DNA from: Paratractidigestivibacter sp003150175
GTDB taxonomy: Bacteria; Actinomycetota; Coriobacteriia; Coriobacteriales; Atopobiaceae
Assembly (NCBI RefSeq): GCF_964283195.1
Contig: NZ_CAXYLH010000011.1
Length of the DNA stretch: 64,000 bases
Direction: 5' to 3' (one strand)
A program made the translations under genes and the position numbers. Of the stretch, positions 34,258 through 42,575 are shown piece by piece. The notes below the pieces were generated by a model that was given only the letters and a program-made list of their open reading frames with translations, was not told the origin of the DNA and searched no databases. Within the stretch, counting starts at the first letter, position 1. Each line of letters begins with the position of its first letter.

Positions 34258-34273
34258 ACTTATTTGCATATGT
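34258..34273. promoter_or_regulatory. Candidate TreR operator 3
   Basis: ACTTATTTGCATATGT, 29 bp from operator 2 and on the same DNA face to within a fraction of a turn. Confidence 0.65.
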
Positions 34274-34329
34274 TCCGGGAACGGTCGCGAAACGACAGCG
34301 AACGGTAGGACGCAGGCTCGAATCCTCCG

Positions 34330-34335
34330 TATAAT
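34330..34335 (+). promoter_or_regulatory. -10 element of the treR promoter
   Basis: A perfect TATAAT, 40 bp upstream of treR; the -35 (possibly TAGGAC) is poor. Confidence 0.55.
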
Positions 34336-34374
34336 GCGGTTCAGACAAGAGACGACCATCCCGAGGAGCACTGC

Positions 34375-35109
34375 ATGAAAGCCATTTGGCAGGGCATCTA
34401 CCGAGCCTTGCGAGAAGAGATAGTCGACGAGACCTACCCGTTCCAGACCTTCCTCCCCTCGGAGTCGACGCTGGTCGCCCGCTTCGGGTGCTCGCACAAC
34501 ACGCTGCGCAAGGCGCTCGCCGCGCTCGCCGACGAGGGCCTGCTGCAGCCGATCCAGGGCAAGGGGGTCCGCGTGATCTACCAGCCGCGCGAGCGCGCGC
34601 TCTTCGAGGTCGGCGGGATCGAGACCTTCGCCGAGACCATGGCGCGCCTCGGCATCGAGCAGACGACGTCGGTGAAGACCTTCGAGCTCGTGGTCGCCGA
34701 CGGCAGGCTCGCACACTTCACGGGCTTCGACGAGGGGGCGGAGCTCCTCCATGTCGAGCGTGTCCGCTCCTTCGGCGGGGAGCCGGTTATCCGCGACGAC
34801 AGCTACTTCCTCGCGTCGGCGGTCGACGGCCTCACGCCAAAGATCGCGGCCGGCTCCATCTACAGCTACCTCGAGGGCGGGCGCGAGCTCGTCATCGCGC
34901 AGAGCATGCGCGAGATCACCGTCGAGCCGGCGACGACGCGCGACTACGAGCTGCTCGAGCTCCCCGAGGGCTGTTACCTGGCCATAATGACCAACCAGGT
35001 CTTCCTCGCGGACGGGACGATGTTCGAGCGCACCCAGTCGCGCCACCGGCCGGACCTCTTTGTCTTCCACGACATCGCCCGACGCAAGCCGTCCCTCTCG
35101 GTAAAATGA
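34375..35109 (+). CDS. treR: GntR-family trehalose operon regulator
   Basis: A 244-residue GntR/UTRA repressor. The winged helix-turn-helix covers about residues 1-70 (FLPSESTLVARFGCSHNTLRKALAAL) and the UTRA ligand-binding domain about 90-235. Divergent from treBC with three matching palindromes in between, it fits the Bacillus-type TreR that responds to trehalose-6-phosphate. GAGGAGCACTGC precedes ATG 34375. Its stop codon TGA is supplied by the palindromic repeat copy 4 (AAAATGACG). Unlike treB and treC it is intact. Confidence 0.88.
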   Translation: MKAIWQGIYRALREEIVDETYPFQTFLPSESTLVARFGCSHNTLRKALAALADEGLLQPIQGKGVRVIYQPRERALFEVGGIETFAETMARLGIEQTTSVKTFELVVADGRLAHFTGFDEGAELLHVERVRSFGGEPVIRDDSYFLASAVDGLTPKIAAGSIYSYLEGGRELVIAQSMREITVEPATTRDYELLELPEGCYLAIMTNQVFLADGTMFERTQSRHRPDLFVFHDIARRKPSLSVK

Positions 35110-35136
35110 CGAGAAGGGACAGTCCCTTTTTATCAT
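35106..35136. repeat. 31-bp palindromic repeat, copy 4 (degenerate)
   Basis: ATGACGAGAAGGGAC-A-GTCCCTTTTTATCAT; two arm mismatches. Overlaps the treR stop codon and lies 12 bp before the pth2 start. Confidence 0.88.
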
Positions 35137-35148
35137 TCAGGAGTTGAT

Positions 35149-35583
35149 ATGCCTTCCTCCAGTTATAAGTCAAAGCAGGTCATCGTCATGAGGCGCGACC
35201 TCAAGATGCGCAAGGGCAAGATCGCCGCGCAGTCGGGCCACGCGTGCGTGGAGGCCACCCTTATGGCCATCGCGCGCGAGGGCCGCGCGGACCAGATCCG
35301 CGCCGAGGACGGGTGGGCCTACCTCGAGCACGCCGAGGACGACCGCTCGCCCCTGACCGACTGGTTCGACGCCGGAGTGGCGAAGATCTGCGTCTACGTC
35401 GACGGCGAAGAGGCGCTGCTGGACATCGCCACGCAGGGCCGCGAGGCGGGCTTCGCCGTCGCGCTCATCCGCGACGCGGGCCACACGGAGTTCCACGGCG
35501 AGCCGACCTTCACCTGCCTGGCCTTCGAGCCGCTCCCTGCCGAGAAGATCGACCCCATCACCGGCGATTTGCCGCTGTACTAG
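35149..35583 (+). CDS. Peptidyl-tRNA hydrolase, Pth2 type
   Basis: A 144-residue Pth2 enzyme, which releases tRNA from drop-off peptidyl-tRNA. The family core VIVMRRDLKMRKGKIAAQSGHA (residues about 10-31) with the catalytic Lys and the later AGxxKICVYVDGEEALL and IRDAGHTEF strands are present. Pth2 is the archaeal and eukaryotic form; bacteria usually rely on Pth1, so its presence here is notable but known in some actinobacteria. GGAGTTGAT precedes ATG 35149. It directly follows treR through a repeat copy and is unrelated to it functionally. Confidence 0.88.
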   Translation: MPSSSYKSKQVIVMRRDLKMRKGKIAAQSGHACVEATLMAIAREGRADQIRAEDGWAYLEHAEDDRSPLTDWFDAGVAKICVYVDGEEALLDIATQGREAGFAVALIRDAGHTEFHGEPTFTCLAFEPLPAEKIDPITGDLPLY

Positions 35584-35655
35584 CACTGGCCGCCGGCGGC
35601 AAGAAGCCCTTCTTGCTGTCCCGCGGTGTTAGCGCGGCGTTAATTCCCACCGCCC

Positions 35656-35694
35656 AACTAGGTTTTTTCTAATTCCTACTTGTGAACTAGGTTT
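35656..35694 (+). promoter_or_regulatory. Direct repeats upstream of cysK
   Basis: AACTAGGTTT occurs at 35656-35665 and 35685-35694, a 29-bp period, with CCTACTTGTGAACTAGG forming an imperfect inverted repeat between them. The AT-rich stretch probably holds the cysK promoter and a regulator site; an Rrf2/CymR-like protein is a guess. Confidence 0.45.
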
Positions 35695-35784
35695 ATAAGT
35701 GCCATCCTACCAATCAGCGAGCAAGCCGCCGTGCGCGGCGGCACCCTCGTGACCAGTCAGCTGATACAGCTAGGAGGCACTACC

Positions 35785-36696
<912 letters not shown>

Positions 36697-36711
36697 GACC
36701 TGGGACCCGCT

Positions 36712-37299
36712 ATGTTCGAGACGATCAAAGAAGACATCGCGAGCGTGATCGCGCGCGACCCCTCCGTCCATTCCGCCAAGGAAGTGCTGCTCTGGCACAC
36801 GGGCATGCACGCCGTATGGGCGTATCGTCGCCAGCACTGGCTATGGGAGCACGGCATGCGCGGGCTGGCGACTCTGCTCGCGCGCCTCTCCCGCCGCCGC
36901 TACGGGGTGGAGATCGCGCCCGCCGCGACCATCGGCCGGCGCTTCATGATCGACCACGGCATGGGCATCGTCATCGGCGAGACGGCGGTCATCGGTGACG
37001 ATTGCCTGCTCTACCAGGGCGTCACCCTCGGCATGACGGGCAAGCACGGCGGCAAGCGCCACCCCACCCTGGGCAACAACGTCATGGTGGGCGCCGGCAC
37101 GATCGTCCTCGGCGACATCCACGTCGGCGACGACGTCAAGGTGGCGGCCGGCTCCGTCGTGGTCCACGACGTGCCCGCGAACACCACCATCGCCGGCAAC
37201 CCTGCCCACGTCGTGCGCGATCGGACCTGCCCCATGTTGCAGCTCGTCCCCCTCGCGCGCGACATCGACGAGAACATCCGCTGGTCCTGCGCCCTGTAA
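36712..37299 (+). CDS. cysE: Serine O-acetyltransferase
   Basis: A 195-residue hexapeptide-repeat acetyltransferase making O-acetylserine from serine and acetyl-CoA. The catalytic region FMIDHGMGIVIGETAVIGDD and GVTLGMTGKHGGKRHPTLGNNV are characteristic. It has the short N-terminus of Gram-positive enzymes rather than the 273-residue E. coli form. Its stop TAA is the first triplet of a 49-bp perfect palindrome (37296-37344) that also contains the stop of the convergent gene. Confidence 0.95.
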   Translation: MFETIKEDIASVIARDPSVHSAKEVLLWHTGMHAVWAYRRQHWLWEHGMRGLATLLARLSRRRYGVEIAPAATIGRRFMIDHGMGIVIGETAVIGDDCLLYQGVTLGMTGKHGGKRHPTLGNNVMVGAGTIVLGDIHVGDDVKVAAGSVVVHDVPANTTIAGNPAHVVRDRTCPMLQLVPLARDIDENIRWSCAL

Positions 37300-37304
37300 G
37301 AAAA

Positions 37305-37335
37305 ATGACGAAAAGGGACTGTCCCTTTTCGTCAT
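37305..37335. repeat. 31-bp palindromic repeat, copy 5
   Basis: Perfect copy; symmetry extends outward to 49 bp (37296-37344), taking in the stop codons of both convergent genes. Confidence 0.96.
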
Positions 37336-37340
37336 TTTTC

Positions 37341-37856
37341 TTACTCGCGGCGCTTGCCGGTGAGGTGGTCGACGTCCACGAGCCAGACGTCCACGAGCTT
37401 GACGGCGTCGGGCGAGAACTCCACGGGGGCGCCCGGAGCCATGTGGGCCATGATCGCCGTAAGGCCGCGGACCTTCTGGTCCGCGTCGGTCACGCGCGTG
37501 GCCACGCCCGAGGCCATGATGCTCTCGTAGGCATACGAGTACGCGCAGGAGTAGTCGCCGCTGACCACGCCCGCGGGCACGTCGAGCTCGAGCGCCACGC
37601 GCGGGTCCGCTGCCCAGGCGTCGGTCTTGCGCCCCTCGGAGGCGCAGTGCAGCCAGAACGTCCAGCGGGCGTCTCCCGCCTCCCCCGGCACGGGCACGTC
37701 GAGCTCGTACCCGAAGCTCATGGGCACCACAAAGACGCCCTCGGCGTCGTGCGAGCCCACCCGAACGACCGGGCACTTCTCGACGATGCCGCGAAGCTCG
37801 GCGAGGTCGGCGACCTCGCGCTTCGCCCTTCTCATCCCACGGTGATCCATAGTCAT
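37341..37856 (-). CDS. Pyridoxamine 5'-phosphate oxidase-like (NimA-type) flavoprotein
   Basis: A 171-residue split-barrel flavin-binding protein. VVRVGSHDAEGVFVVPMSFGYELD and WLHCASEGRKTDAWAADPRVALEL match the NimA/nitroimidazole-resistance-like group of the PNPOx family. VSGDYSCAYSYAYESIMASGVA is the conserved central strand pair. The start ATG at 37856 begins immediately after the GNAT stop codon (zero spacing), so the genes are translationally linked; an internal Met (MDHRG) is an alternative. The true substrate is unknown; antibiotic resistance should not be assumed. Confidence 0.8.
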   Translation of the reverse strand: MTMDHRGMRRAKREVADLAELRGIVEKCPVVRVGSHDAEGVFVVPMSFGYELDVPVPGEAGDARWTFWLHCASEGRKTDAWAADPRVALELDVPAGVVSGDYSCAYSYAYESIMASGVATRVTDADQKVRGLTAIMAHMAPGAPVEFSPDAVKLVDVWLVDVDHLTGKRRE

Positions 37857-38345
37857 CTAATCAAGCACCTGCTCCATGCCGACTTTATACGGGACCATGC
37901 CCATCTTCTCGTAGAACGCGCGGGCTCCGGGATTGCAGCTCCACACGTTGAGCGTCACGTTGTGGGCCCCGACGCCGCGCGCGAAATCGACGACGTGTCG
38001 GTAGAGCGCCGTGGCGACGCCTTGACCGCGGACGGACTCGTCCACGCAGATGTCGTCGATATAGACCGTGACCACGGGCTGCATGTTGTTGGACCCGCGG
38101 AAATCCTCGATCACGCAGAACGCATGGCCGAGGACGCGGTCGCCCTCGACCGCCACGAACACCGGCCTCGACTCATTGGACATGAGCGCACACAGCTCGG
38201 CGTCCGAGTACTTGCGCGCGCCCATCACAAAGAGGTCCGGCCGCCCCTCTGCATGCACCGCGCACACCTGGAGCAGCAAATCGACAAGCCCGGGGACGTC
38301 GGCGACGCCGGCCCTCCTGACCTGGTACTCATTTGCTTCGCCCAT
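37857..38345 (-). CDS. GNAT family N-acetyltransferase
   Basis: A 162-residue GNAT enzyme. The acetyl-CoA-binding motif A is VDESVRGQGVATALYRHV (about residue 105), preceded by the beta-4 strand TVYIDDIC and followed by NVWSCNPGARAFYEKMGMVP. The acceptor is unknown; small-molecule or peptide amines are typical. It lies 3 bp after the ATP-grasp gene and abuts the NimA-like gene, suggesting a common transcript with the esterase gene further upstream. Confidence 0.85.
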   Translation of the reverse strand: MGEANEYQVRRAGVADVPGLVDLLLQVCAVHAEGRPDLFVMGARKYSDAELCALMSNESRPVFVAVEGDRVLGHAFCVIEDFRGSNNMQPVVTVYIDDICVDESVRGQGVATALYRHVVDFARGVGAHNVTLNVWSCNPGARAFYEKMGMVPYKVGMEQVLD

Positions 38346-38348
38346 GCG

Positions 38349-39539
38349 CTACGCCCTTTCCTGCACGAAGGCCACGAACTCGTCGAGCTCGGGCTTGGTC
38401 TTGAACCGCGCCACATAGGCGGTGTTGCCCAGATCGTCCGCGAGGCCGTCCGGCATACGGTCGATGCTCATCAGCGGCTCGGCGTAGCGCGCCTCGACCT
38501 CCTCGCGGCTGTGCGCGTACTCGTGGATGTCGCGACGGCTCGCATGGACGCAGTAGTAGTGCTCGCCGCCGGGGACCACGTGGCTCTCGTCGAAGCAGAC
38601 CATGTCGGCCCACACCTGATAGACGTTGAGCGAGTGGGCGTAGTTCATCATCTCGGGGGTGTAGCCTCCGGGCGGGCGCGAGTTGACCTCCAGGCCGACG
38701 TAGTCGCCGGCTTGCCCGAGGCCGGGCTTGTCCTCGGTCAGGCGGAAGAACTCCATGTGCACGAAGCGGCTCGCGTAGCCGAAGGACTTGACGGCCGCGC
38801 GGCCGTACGCGCGCAGCTTGGGGTCGACGCCGGGGCACGAGTAGTACGAGACGTCGAGCTGCTGGGCGCAGACATCGGCCATCGAGGGCGGGAACTCCTC
38901 CTGGTTCTCGAAGAGGGGCTCGCCGTGCGAGTCCACGATCGCGTCGTAGGAGCAGATCCGGCCGCCGACGAACTCCTCGAGGACGTAGGGGGTGCCTCCT
39001 TTGCTCGCAAAGACGCGCTGCAGGTCGTCGTCGTTCTCGACCTTCCAGGCGCCGCCGCTGCCCATGCCGACCTCGGGCTTGGCGAAGATCGGGTAGCCGA
39101 CCTCGGCCGCGAAGGCGCGCGCCGCGTCGAGCGTGGTCAGGCGGATCTGCCGCGCCACCGGGATGCCGGCAGCGCGGTAGCAGGGCTTCATCGCCGCCTT
39201 ACTCGTCCAGTCGACGAGCTTGGCGGGGTGCACGCCCGTGGTCACGTTGAAGTCCTCGCGCAGGCGCGCGTCGAGCGGGAGCCAGTACTCGTTGTTCGAC
39301 TCGATCCAGTCGATCTTGCCGTACTTCCAGCTCAGGTACGCGAGCGCGCGGAAGACCTGGTCGTAGTCCTCGAGCGACGGCACCCAGTAATACTCAGTGA
39401 GGCACTCCTTGAGCTCGGGGTGGATCTGGTCGTAGGGGGTGTCGCCCACGCCGTAGACAGACGCGCCGTCGCGGGCGAGGGCTTCACAGAAGCGCCGATA
39501 CACCTCAGGGAACTGAGGCGAGACAAAAACAAAGTTCAT
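38349..39539 (-). CDS. ATP-grasp domain ligase of unknown substrate
   Basis: A 396-residue ATP-grasp protein. A Rossmann-like preATP domain (MNFVFVSPQFPEVYRRFCEAL...) leads to the ATP-grasp core with YPIFAKPEVGMGSGGAWKV (nucleotide-binding Lys and glycine loop, about 150-170), YVLEEFVGGRICSYDAIVD, and the magnesium ligands in GLEVNSRPPGGYTPEMMNY. The family joins a carboxylate to an amine or thiol via acyl-phosphate, but no known branch (D-Ala ligase, carbamoyl-phosphate, biotin carboxylase) matches clearly. It is 12 bp downstream of an esterase gene and upstream of a GNAT gene. Function unknown; see finding. Confidence 0.82.
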   Translation of the reverse strand: MNFVFVSPQFPEVYRRFCEALARDGASVYGVGDTPYDQIHPELKECLTEYYWVPSLEDYDQVFRALAYLSWKYGKIDWIESNNEYWLPLDARLREDFNVTTGVHPAKLVDWTSKAAMKPCYRAAGIPVARQIRLTTLDAARAFAAEVGYPIFAKPEVGMGSGGAWKVENDDDLQRVFASKGGTPYVLEEFVGGRICSYDAIVDSHGEPLFENQEEFPPSMADVCAQQLDVSYYSCPGVDPKLRAYGRAAVKSFGYASRFVHMEFFRLTEDKPGLGQAGDYVGLEVNSRPPGGYTPEMMNYAHSLNVYQVWADMVCFDESHVVPGGEHYYCVHASRRDIHEYAHSREEVEARYAEPLMSIDRMPDGLADDLGNTAYVARFKTKPELDEFVAFVQERA

Positions 39540-39551
39540 GAAGACGGATCC

Positions 39552-40835
39552 TTAGTGCTTGGACCTCCTCTTTGAGGAGGAGACCTTCTTTCTAGCGGCC
39601 ACAGCGCCCTTCGCGGGAGCGGGCTTCTTTGCCGCGGAAGGAGCGGGCTTGGCCTCGGGCTCCGGGGCGGGGGCAGACTTGGGCGCTGGGACGGCCTTGG
39701 GCGCGGGCTTGGCCGCGAGCTTGGGTGCGGGGGCAGCCTTGGGCGCCGGGACGGCCTTGGGCGCGGGCTTCGCCGCGAGCTTCGGCGCGGACTTCGCCGC
39801 AGCCTTGGGCTTGGCAACCGGCGCGGGCTTGGCCGCGGGGGCCGGTTCGGCCTTGGGAGCGGGCTTCGGCTTGGCCTCAGGCTTCGGCGCGGGCTTGGCC
39901 TCAGGCTTCGGCGCGGGCTTGGCCTCGGGCTTCGGCGCGGGCTTGGCCTCGGGCTCCGGTTTCGGCTTGGCCTCGGCCGCCGGCGCGGCCTCAGGTTCCT
40001 TCTTGGCCTCAGCCTCGGGCGCTGGCTCCTCCTTCGGCTCCGCCGCGCGCCCATCGGCGTAGCTGCCGCTCTCCTGCGCGAGGGTCTTCTTCATGTCCTG
40101 CAGCACGATGGGCAGGAAGTAGCGGATCTGCTTCTTCCACCAGGGCCAGTCGTGGTTGACGTCGGTGCCCCAGAAGTCGCACCAGGCGCTGATGCCCAGG
40201 CGGCGGAACGAGTCATCGAGGACGTGCTGGGTGCGCACGCCGTCGTCCTCCCACGCCCCGCGGCCGACGCACAGCACGAGCTGGCGCTTGTTGTAGATGT
40301 CGATGTAGGGGTGGTCGGAGGCCATGTTGGGCAGGAAGTCGACGGGAGAGCTCGCGTAGAGCGTCTCGTTCATCCAGCCGTCGAAGAAGAACTTCGCGTC
40401 GTAGACGCCGGAAAGCGCGATGCAGCCCTGGAAGAGGTCCGGGCGGCGCAGCGCAAAGACGACCGCGTGCGTAGCTCCCATGCTGCAGCCGGCGAGCAGC
40501 GGTCGGTCGGCGCGACCGGAGAGCTCGCGCACGAGCGGGCAAAGCTCGTCGGCAACGTAGCGATAGTAGGCCTCGACGAGGTCGGCGCGCTCGGCCTTGT
40601 CGCGGTCGGCGGCGGACCAGGAGTCCTTGTCCACGTTGCTCACGCAGAAGAGCTGGAGCATCCCGGAGCCGATGTAGTCGTCGAGGGTGTCGATCATCCC
40701 GAAGTCTTCCCAGTTGGTGCAGGGCGAGTCCTGCGTCGGGAACACGATCACGGGGTACCCGCCCTCACCGTAGACGACCAGGTCCATGTACCGGTCGAGG
40801 TTCTCGCTGTAACGACTGACGAGCTCGCGCTTCAT
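39552..40835 (-). CDS. Esterase-like alpha/beta hydrolase with long Pro/Ala/Lys tail
   Basis: A 427-residue protein in two parts. Residues 1 to about 245 form an esterase D-like alpha/beta hydrolase: VVYGEGGYPVIVFPTQDS, the nucleophile Ser in LLAGCSMGATHAV, and GTDVNHDWPWWKKQIRYFLP carrying the likely catalytic His. The last about 170 residues are low-complexity, almost entirely Pro, Ala, Lys and Glu in PEAKPAPK-type repeats, ending with the basic SSSKRRSKH. No signal peptide is present, so the tail is cytoplasmic and resembles histone H1-like or TonB-like linkers. ATG 40835 has AAAGGAGCCGC upstream. It heads the four-gene minus-strand cluster. Confidence 0.8.
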   Translation of the reverse strand: MKRELVSRYSENLDRYMDLVVYGEGGYPVIVFPTQDSPCTNWEDFGMIDTLDDYIGSGMLQLFCVSNVDKDSWSAADRDKAERADLVEAYYRYVADELCPLVRELSGRADRPLLAGCSMGATHAVVFALRRPDLFQGCIALSGVYDAKFFFDGWMNETLYASSPVDFLPNMASDHPYIDIYNKRQLVLCVGRGAWEDDGVRTQHVLDDSFRRLGISAWCDFWGTDVNHDWPWWKKQIRYFLPIVLQDMKKTLAQESGSYADGRAAEPKEEPAPEAEAKKEPEAAPAAEAKPKPEPEAKPAPKPEAKPAPKPEAKPAPKPEAKPKPAPKAEPAPAAKPAPVAKPKAAAKSAPKLAAKPAPKAVPAPKAAPAPKLAAKPAPKAVPAPKSAPAPEPEAKPAPSAAKKPAPAKGAVAARKKVSSSKRRSKH

Positions 40836-40918
40836 AGCGGCTCCTTTCGTAGTGGTTGTCCTTACATGGTACCCTCCCCAGGTTACGTGCGGGTCACGGG
40901 CTCGGTAGGCGGGTCAAA

Positions 40919-40944
40919 GCGGGTTTCTTGGCAAAGAAGCCCGC
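40919..40944. other. Hairpin between esterase and DUF1846 genes
   Basis: GCGGGTTTCTT pairs with AAGAAGCCCGC around GGCA with one wobble pair. No U-tract follows, so it may be a leader structure rather than a terminator. Confidence 0.5.
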
Positions 40945-41031
40945 GCCTATGCCGCGTCGGCCGCGGCCGCATGATAGGCTGGAAAAGTCAAAGCAACAGC
41001 CGTCGCGCCCATGGGCGCCGAAGGAGGCGCC

Positions 41032-42513
41032 ATGCGCACCGGATTCGACAACGACAAGTACATCGAGCTGCAGGCCGAGCACATCCGCGAGCGCGTGGGG
41101 CAGTTCGGCGGCAAGCTCTACCTCGAGTTCGGCGGCAAGCTCTTCGACGACAACCACGCCTCCCGCGTGCTGCCCGGCTTCGAGCCCGACGTCAAGTTCC
41201 GCATGCTCAAGAGCCTCGCGGCCGACGTCGAGGTCATCATCGCCATCAACGCGAACCACATCGAGAAGAACAAGGCCCGCGGCGATCTCGGCATCACCTA
41301 CGACGAGGACGTCCTGCGCCTCGTCGACCTCTTCCGTAGCAACGGGATGCAGGTCGCGGCCGTCGTCATCACCCAGTACGCGGGGCAGGGCGCCGCGGAC
41401 GTGTTCCGCCACCGCCTGGCCGACCTCGGCATCGCCTGCAAGCTCCACTACCCCATCGAGGGCTACCCGCACGACGTCGACCTCATCGTCTCGGACGGGG
41501 GCTACGGCAAGAACGAGTACGTCGAGACCACCCGCCCGCTCGTCGTCGTGACGGCGCCCGGCCCCGGCTCCGGCAAGCTCGCGACCTGCCTCAGCCAGAT
41601 CTACCACGAGCACAAGCGCGGCATCGAGGCCGGCTACGCCAAGTTCGAGACCTTCCCCGTGTGGAACCTGCCGCTCTCGCACCCCGTGAACATCGCCTAC
41701 GAGGCCGCGACCGCCGACCTCGACGACGCGAACATCATCGACTCGTTCCACCTGGACGCCTACGGCAAGACCACCGTCAACTACAACCGCGACGTCGAGG
41801 CCTTCCCCGTGGTCCGCGCCCTCATGACCAAGATCCTCGGCCAGAGCCCCTACCAGTCCCCCACCGACATGGGCGTGAACATGGTCGGCTTCGCCATCAG
41901 CGACGACGAGGCGTGCCGCGAGGCGAGCCTCATGGAGATCAGCCGGCGCTACTTCTCGGCCTGCGAGCAGGTCAAGCGCACCGGCACAGGCTCCGAGCAG
42001 GTCGATCGCCTGCGCTCCATCATGCAGAAGGCGGGCATCGACAAGAACTACTCCCCCGCCCGCTCGGCCGCGCTCACGCGCGAGCAGGTCACGGGGGCGC
42101 CCGCCGGCGCCATGATCTTGCCCGACGGCAGCGTGGTCACGGGAAAGACCTCCACGCGCCTGGGCTGCGCGAGCTCGCTGCTCATGAATGCGCTCAAGTC
42201 TGTCGCCGGCATCGACATCGAGCTCGAGATCATCAGCGACTCTGCGATCGAGCCCATCAGCAAGCTCAAGACCCACTACCTCGGCAGCAAGAACCCGCGC
42301 CTGCACACCGACGAGACCCTGATGGCGCTCTCCATCACCTCGGCGACGAGCGAGGCCGCAGCCCGCGCGCTCGAGGGGCTGGGGCAGCTGCGCGGCTGCG
42401 ACGCGTTCTTCTCGGTGATCATCTCGTCCACGGACGAGGAGGTGCTGCGCCGCCTGGGCATCAACGTGTGCTGCGAGCCCAAGTTCGAGCGCAACAGCCT
42501 GTTCCACAAGTAG
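41032..42513 (+). CDS. DUF1846 / UPF0371 family protein
   Basis: A 493-residue conserved protein of the DUF1846 family, recognisable from GFDNDKYIELQAEHIRERV, LYLEFGGKLFDDNHASRVLPGF, VVTAPGPGSGKLATCLSQIYHE (P-loop-like) and VNYNRDVEAFPV. Structures of the family are known but the reaction is not; the nucleotide-binding-like loop GPGSGK suggests ATP or GTP use. ATG 41032 follows GAAGGAGGCGCC; an in-frame ATG seven codons earlier is less well placed. It ends in a good terminator and stands alone. Confidence 0.9.
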   Translation: MRTGFDNDKYIELQAEHIRERVGQFGGKLYLEFGGKLFDDNHASRVLPGFEPDVKFRMLKSLAADVEVIIAINANHIEKNKARGDLGITYDEDVLRLVDLFRSNGMQVAAVVITQYAGQGAADVFRHRLADLGIACKLHYPIEGYPHDVDLIVSDGGYGKNEYVETTRPLVVVTAPGPGSGKLATCLSQIYHEHKRGIEAGYAKFETFPVWNLPLSHPVNIAYEAATADLDDANIIDSFHLDAYGKTTVNYNRDVEAFPVVRALMTKILGQSPYQSPTDMGVNMVGFAISDDEACREASLMEISRRYFSACEQVKRTGTGSEQVDRLRSIMQKAGIDKNYSPARSAALTREQVTGAPAGAMILPDGSVVTGKTSTRLGCASSLLMNALKSVAGIDIELEIISDSAIEPISKLKTHYLGSKNPRLHTDETLMALSITSATSEAAARALEGLGQLRGCDAFFSVIISSTDEEVLRRLGINVCCEPKFERNSLFHK

Positions 42514-42536
42514 CCTTCGCACGGAAGGAACAACTG

Positions 42537-42571
42537 GAGAGGGGGCGTCCTCGGGCGCCTCCTCTCTTTTT
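42537..42571 (+). terminator. Rho-independent terminator after DUF1846 gene
   Basis: GAGAGGGGGCG pairs with CGCCTCCTCTC (one G-T pair), followed by TTTTT. It separates the gene from the convergent LysR gene. Confidence 0.88.
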
Positions 42572-42575
42572 GCGC

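Noticed and set aside
34312..34330. GGCTCGAATCCTCC, resembling a tRNA T-arm
   Set aside because: No acceptor, D or anticodon arm can be folded around it; it overlaps the treR promoter.
39600..40060. Short repeated units that look CRISPR-like at first sight
   Set aside because: They are in-frame codon repeats for PEAKPAPK without unique spacers; no cas genes are in the window.
39559..40062. A Gly/Ala-rich plus-strand frame (GAGxA repeats) resembling PE_PGRS or silk-like proteins
   Set aside because: It is the complementary strand of the Pro/Ala/Lys tail of the esterase gene, so its repetitive nature is a by-product.
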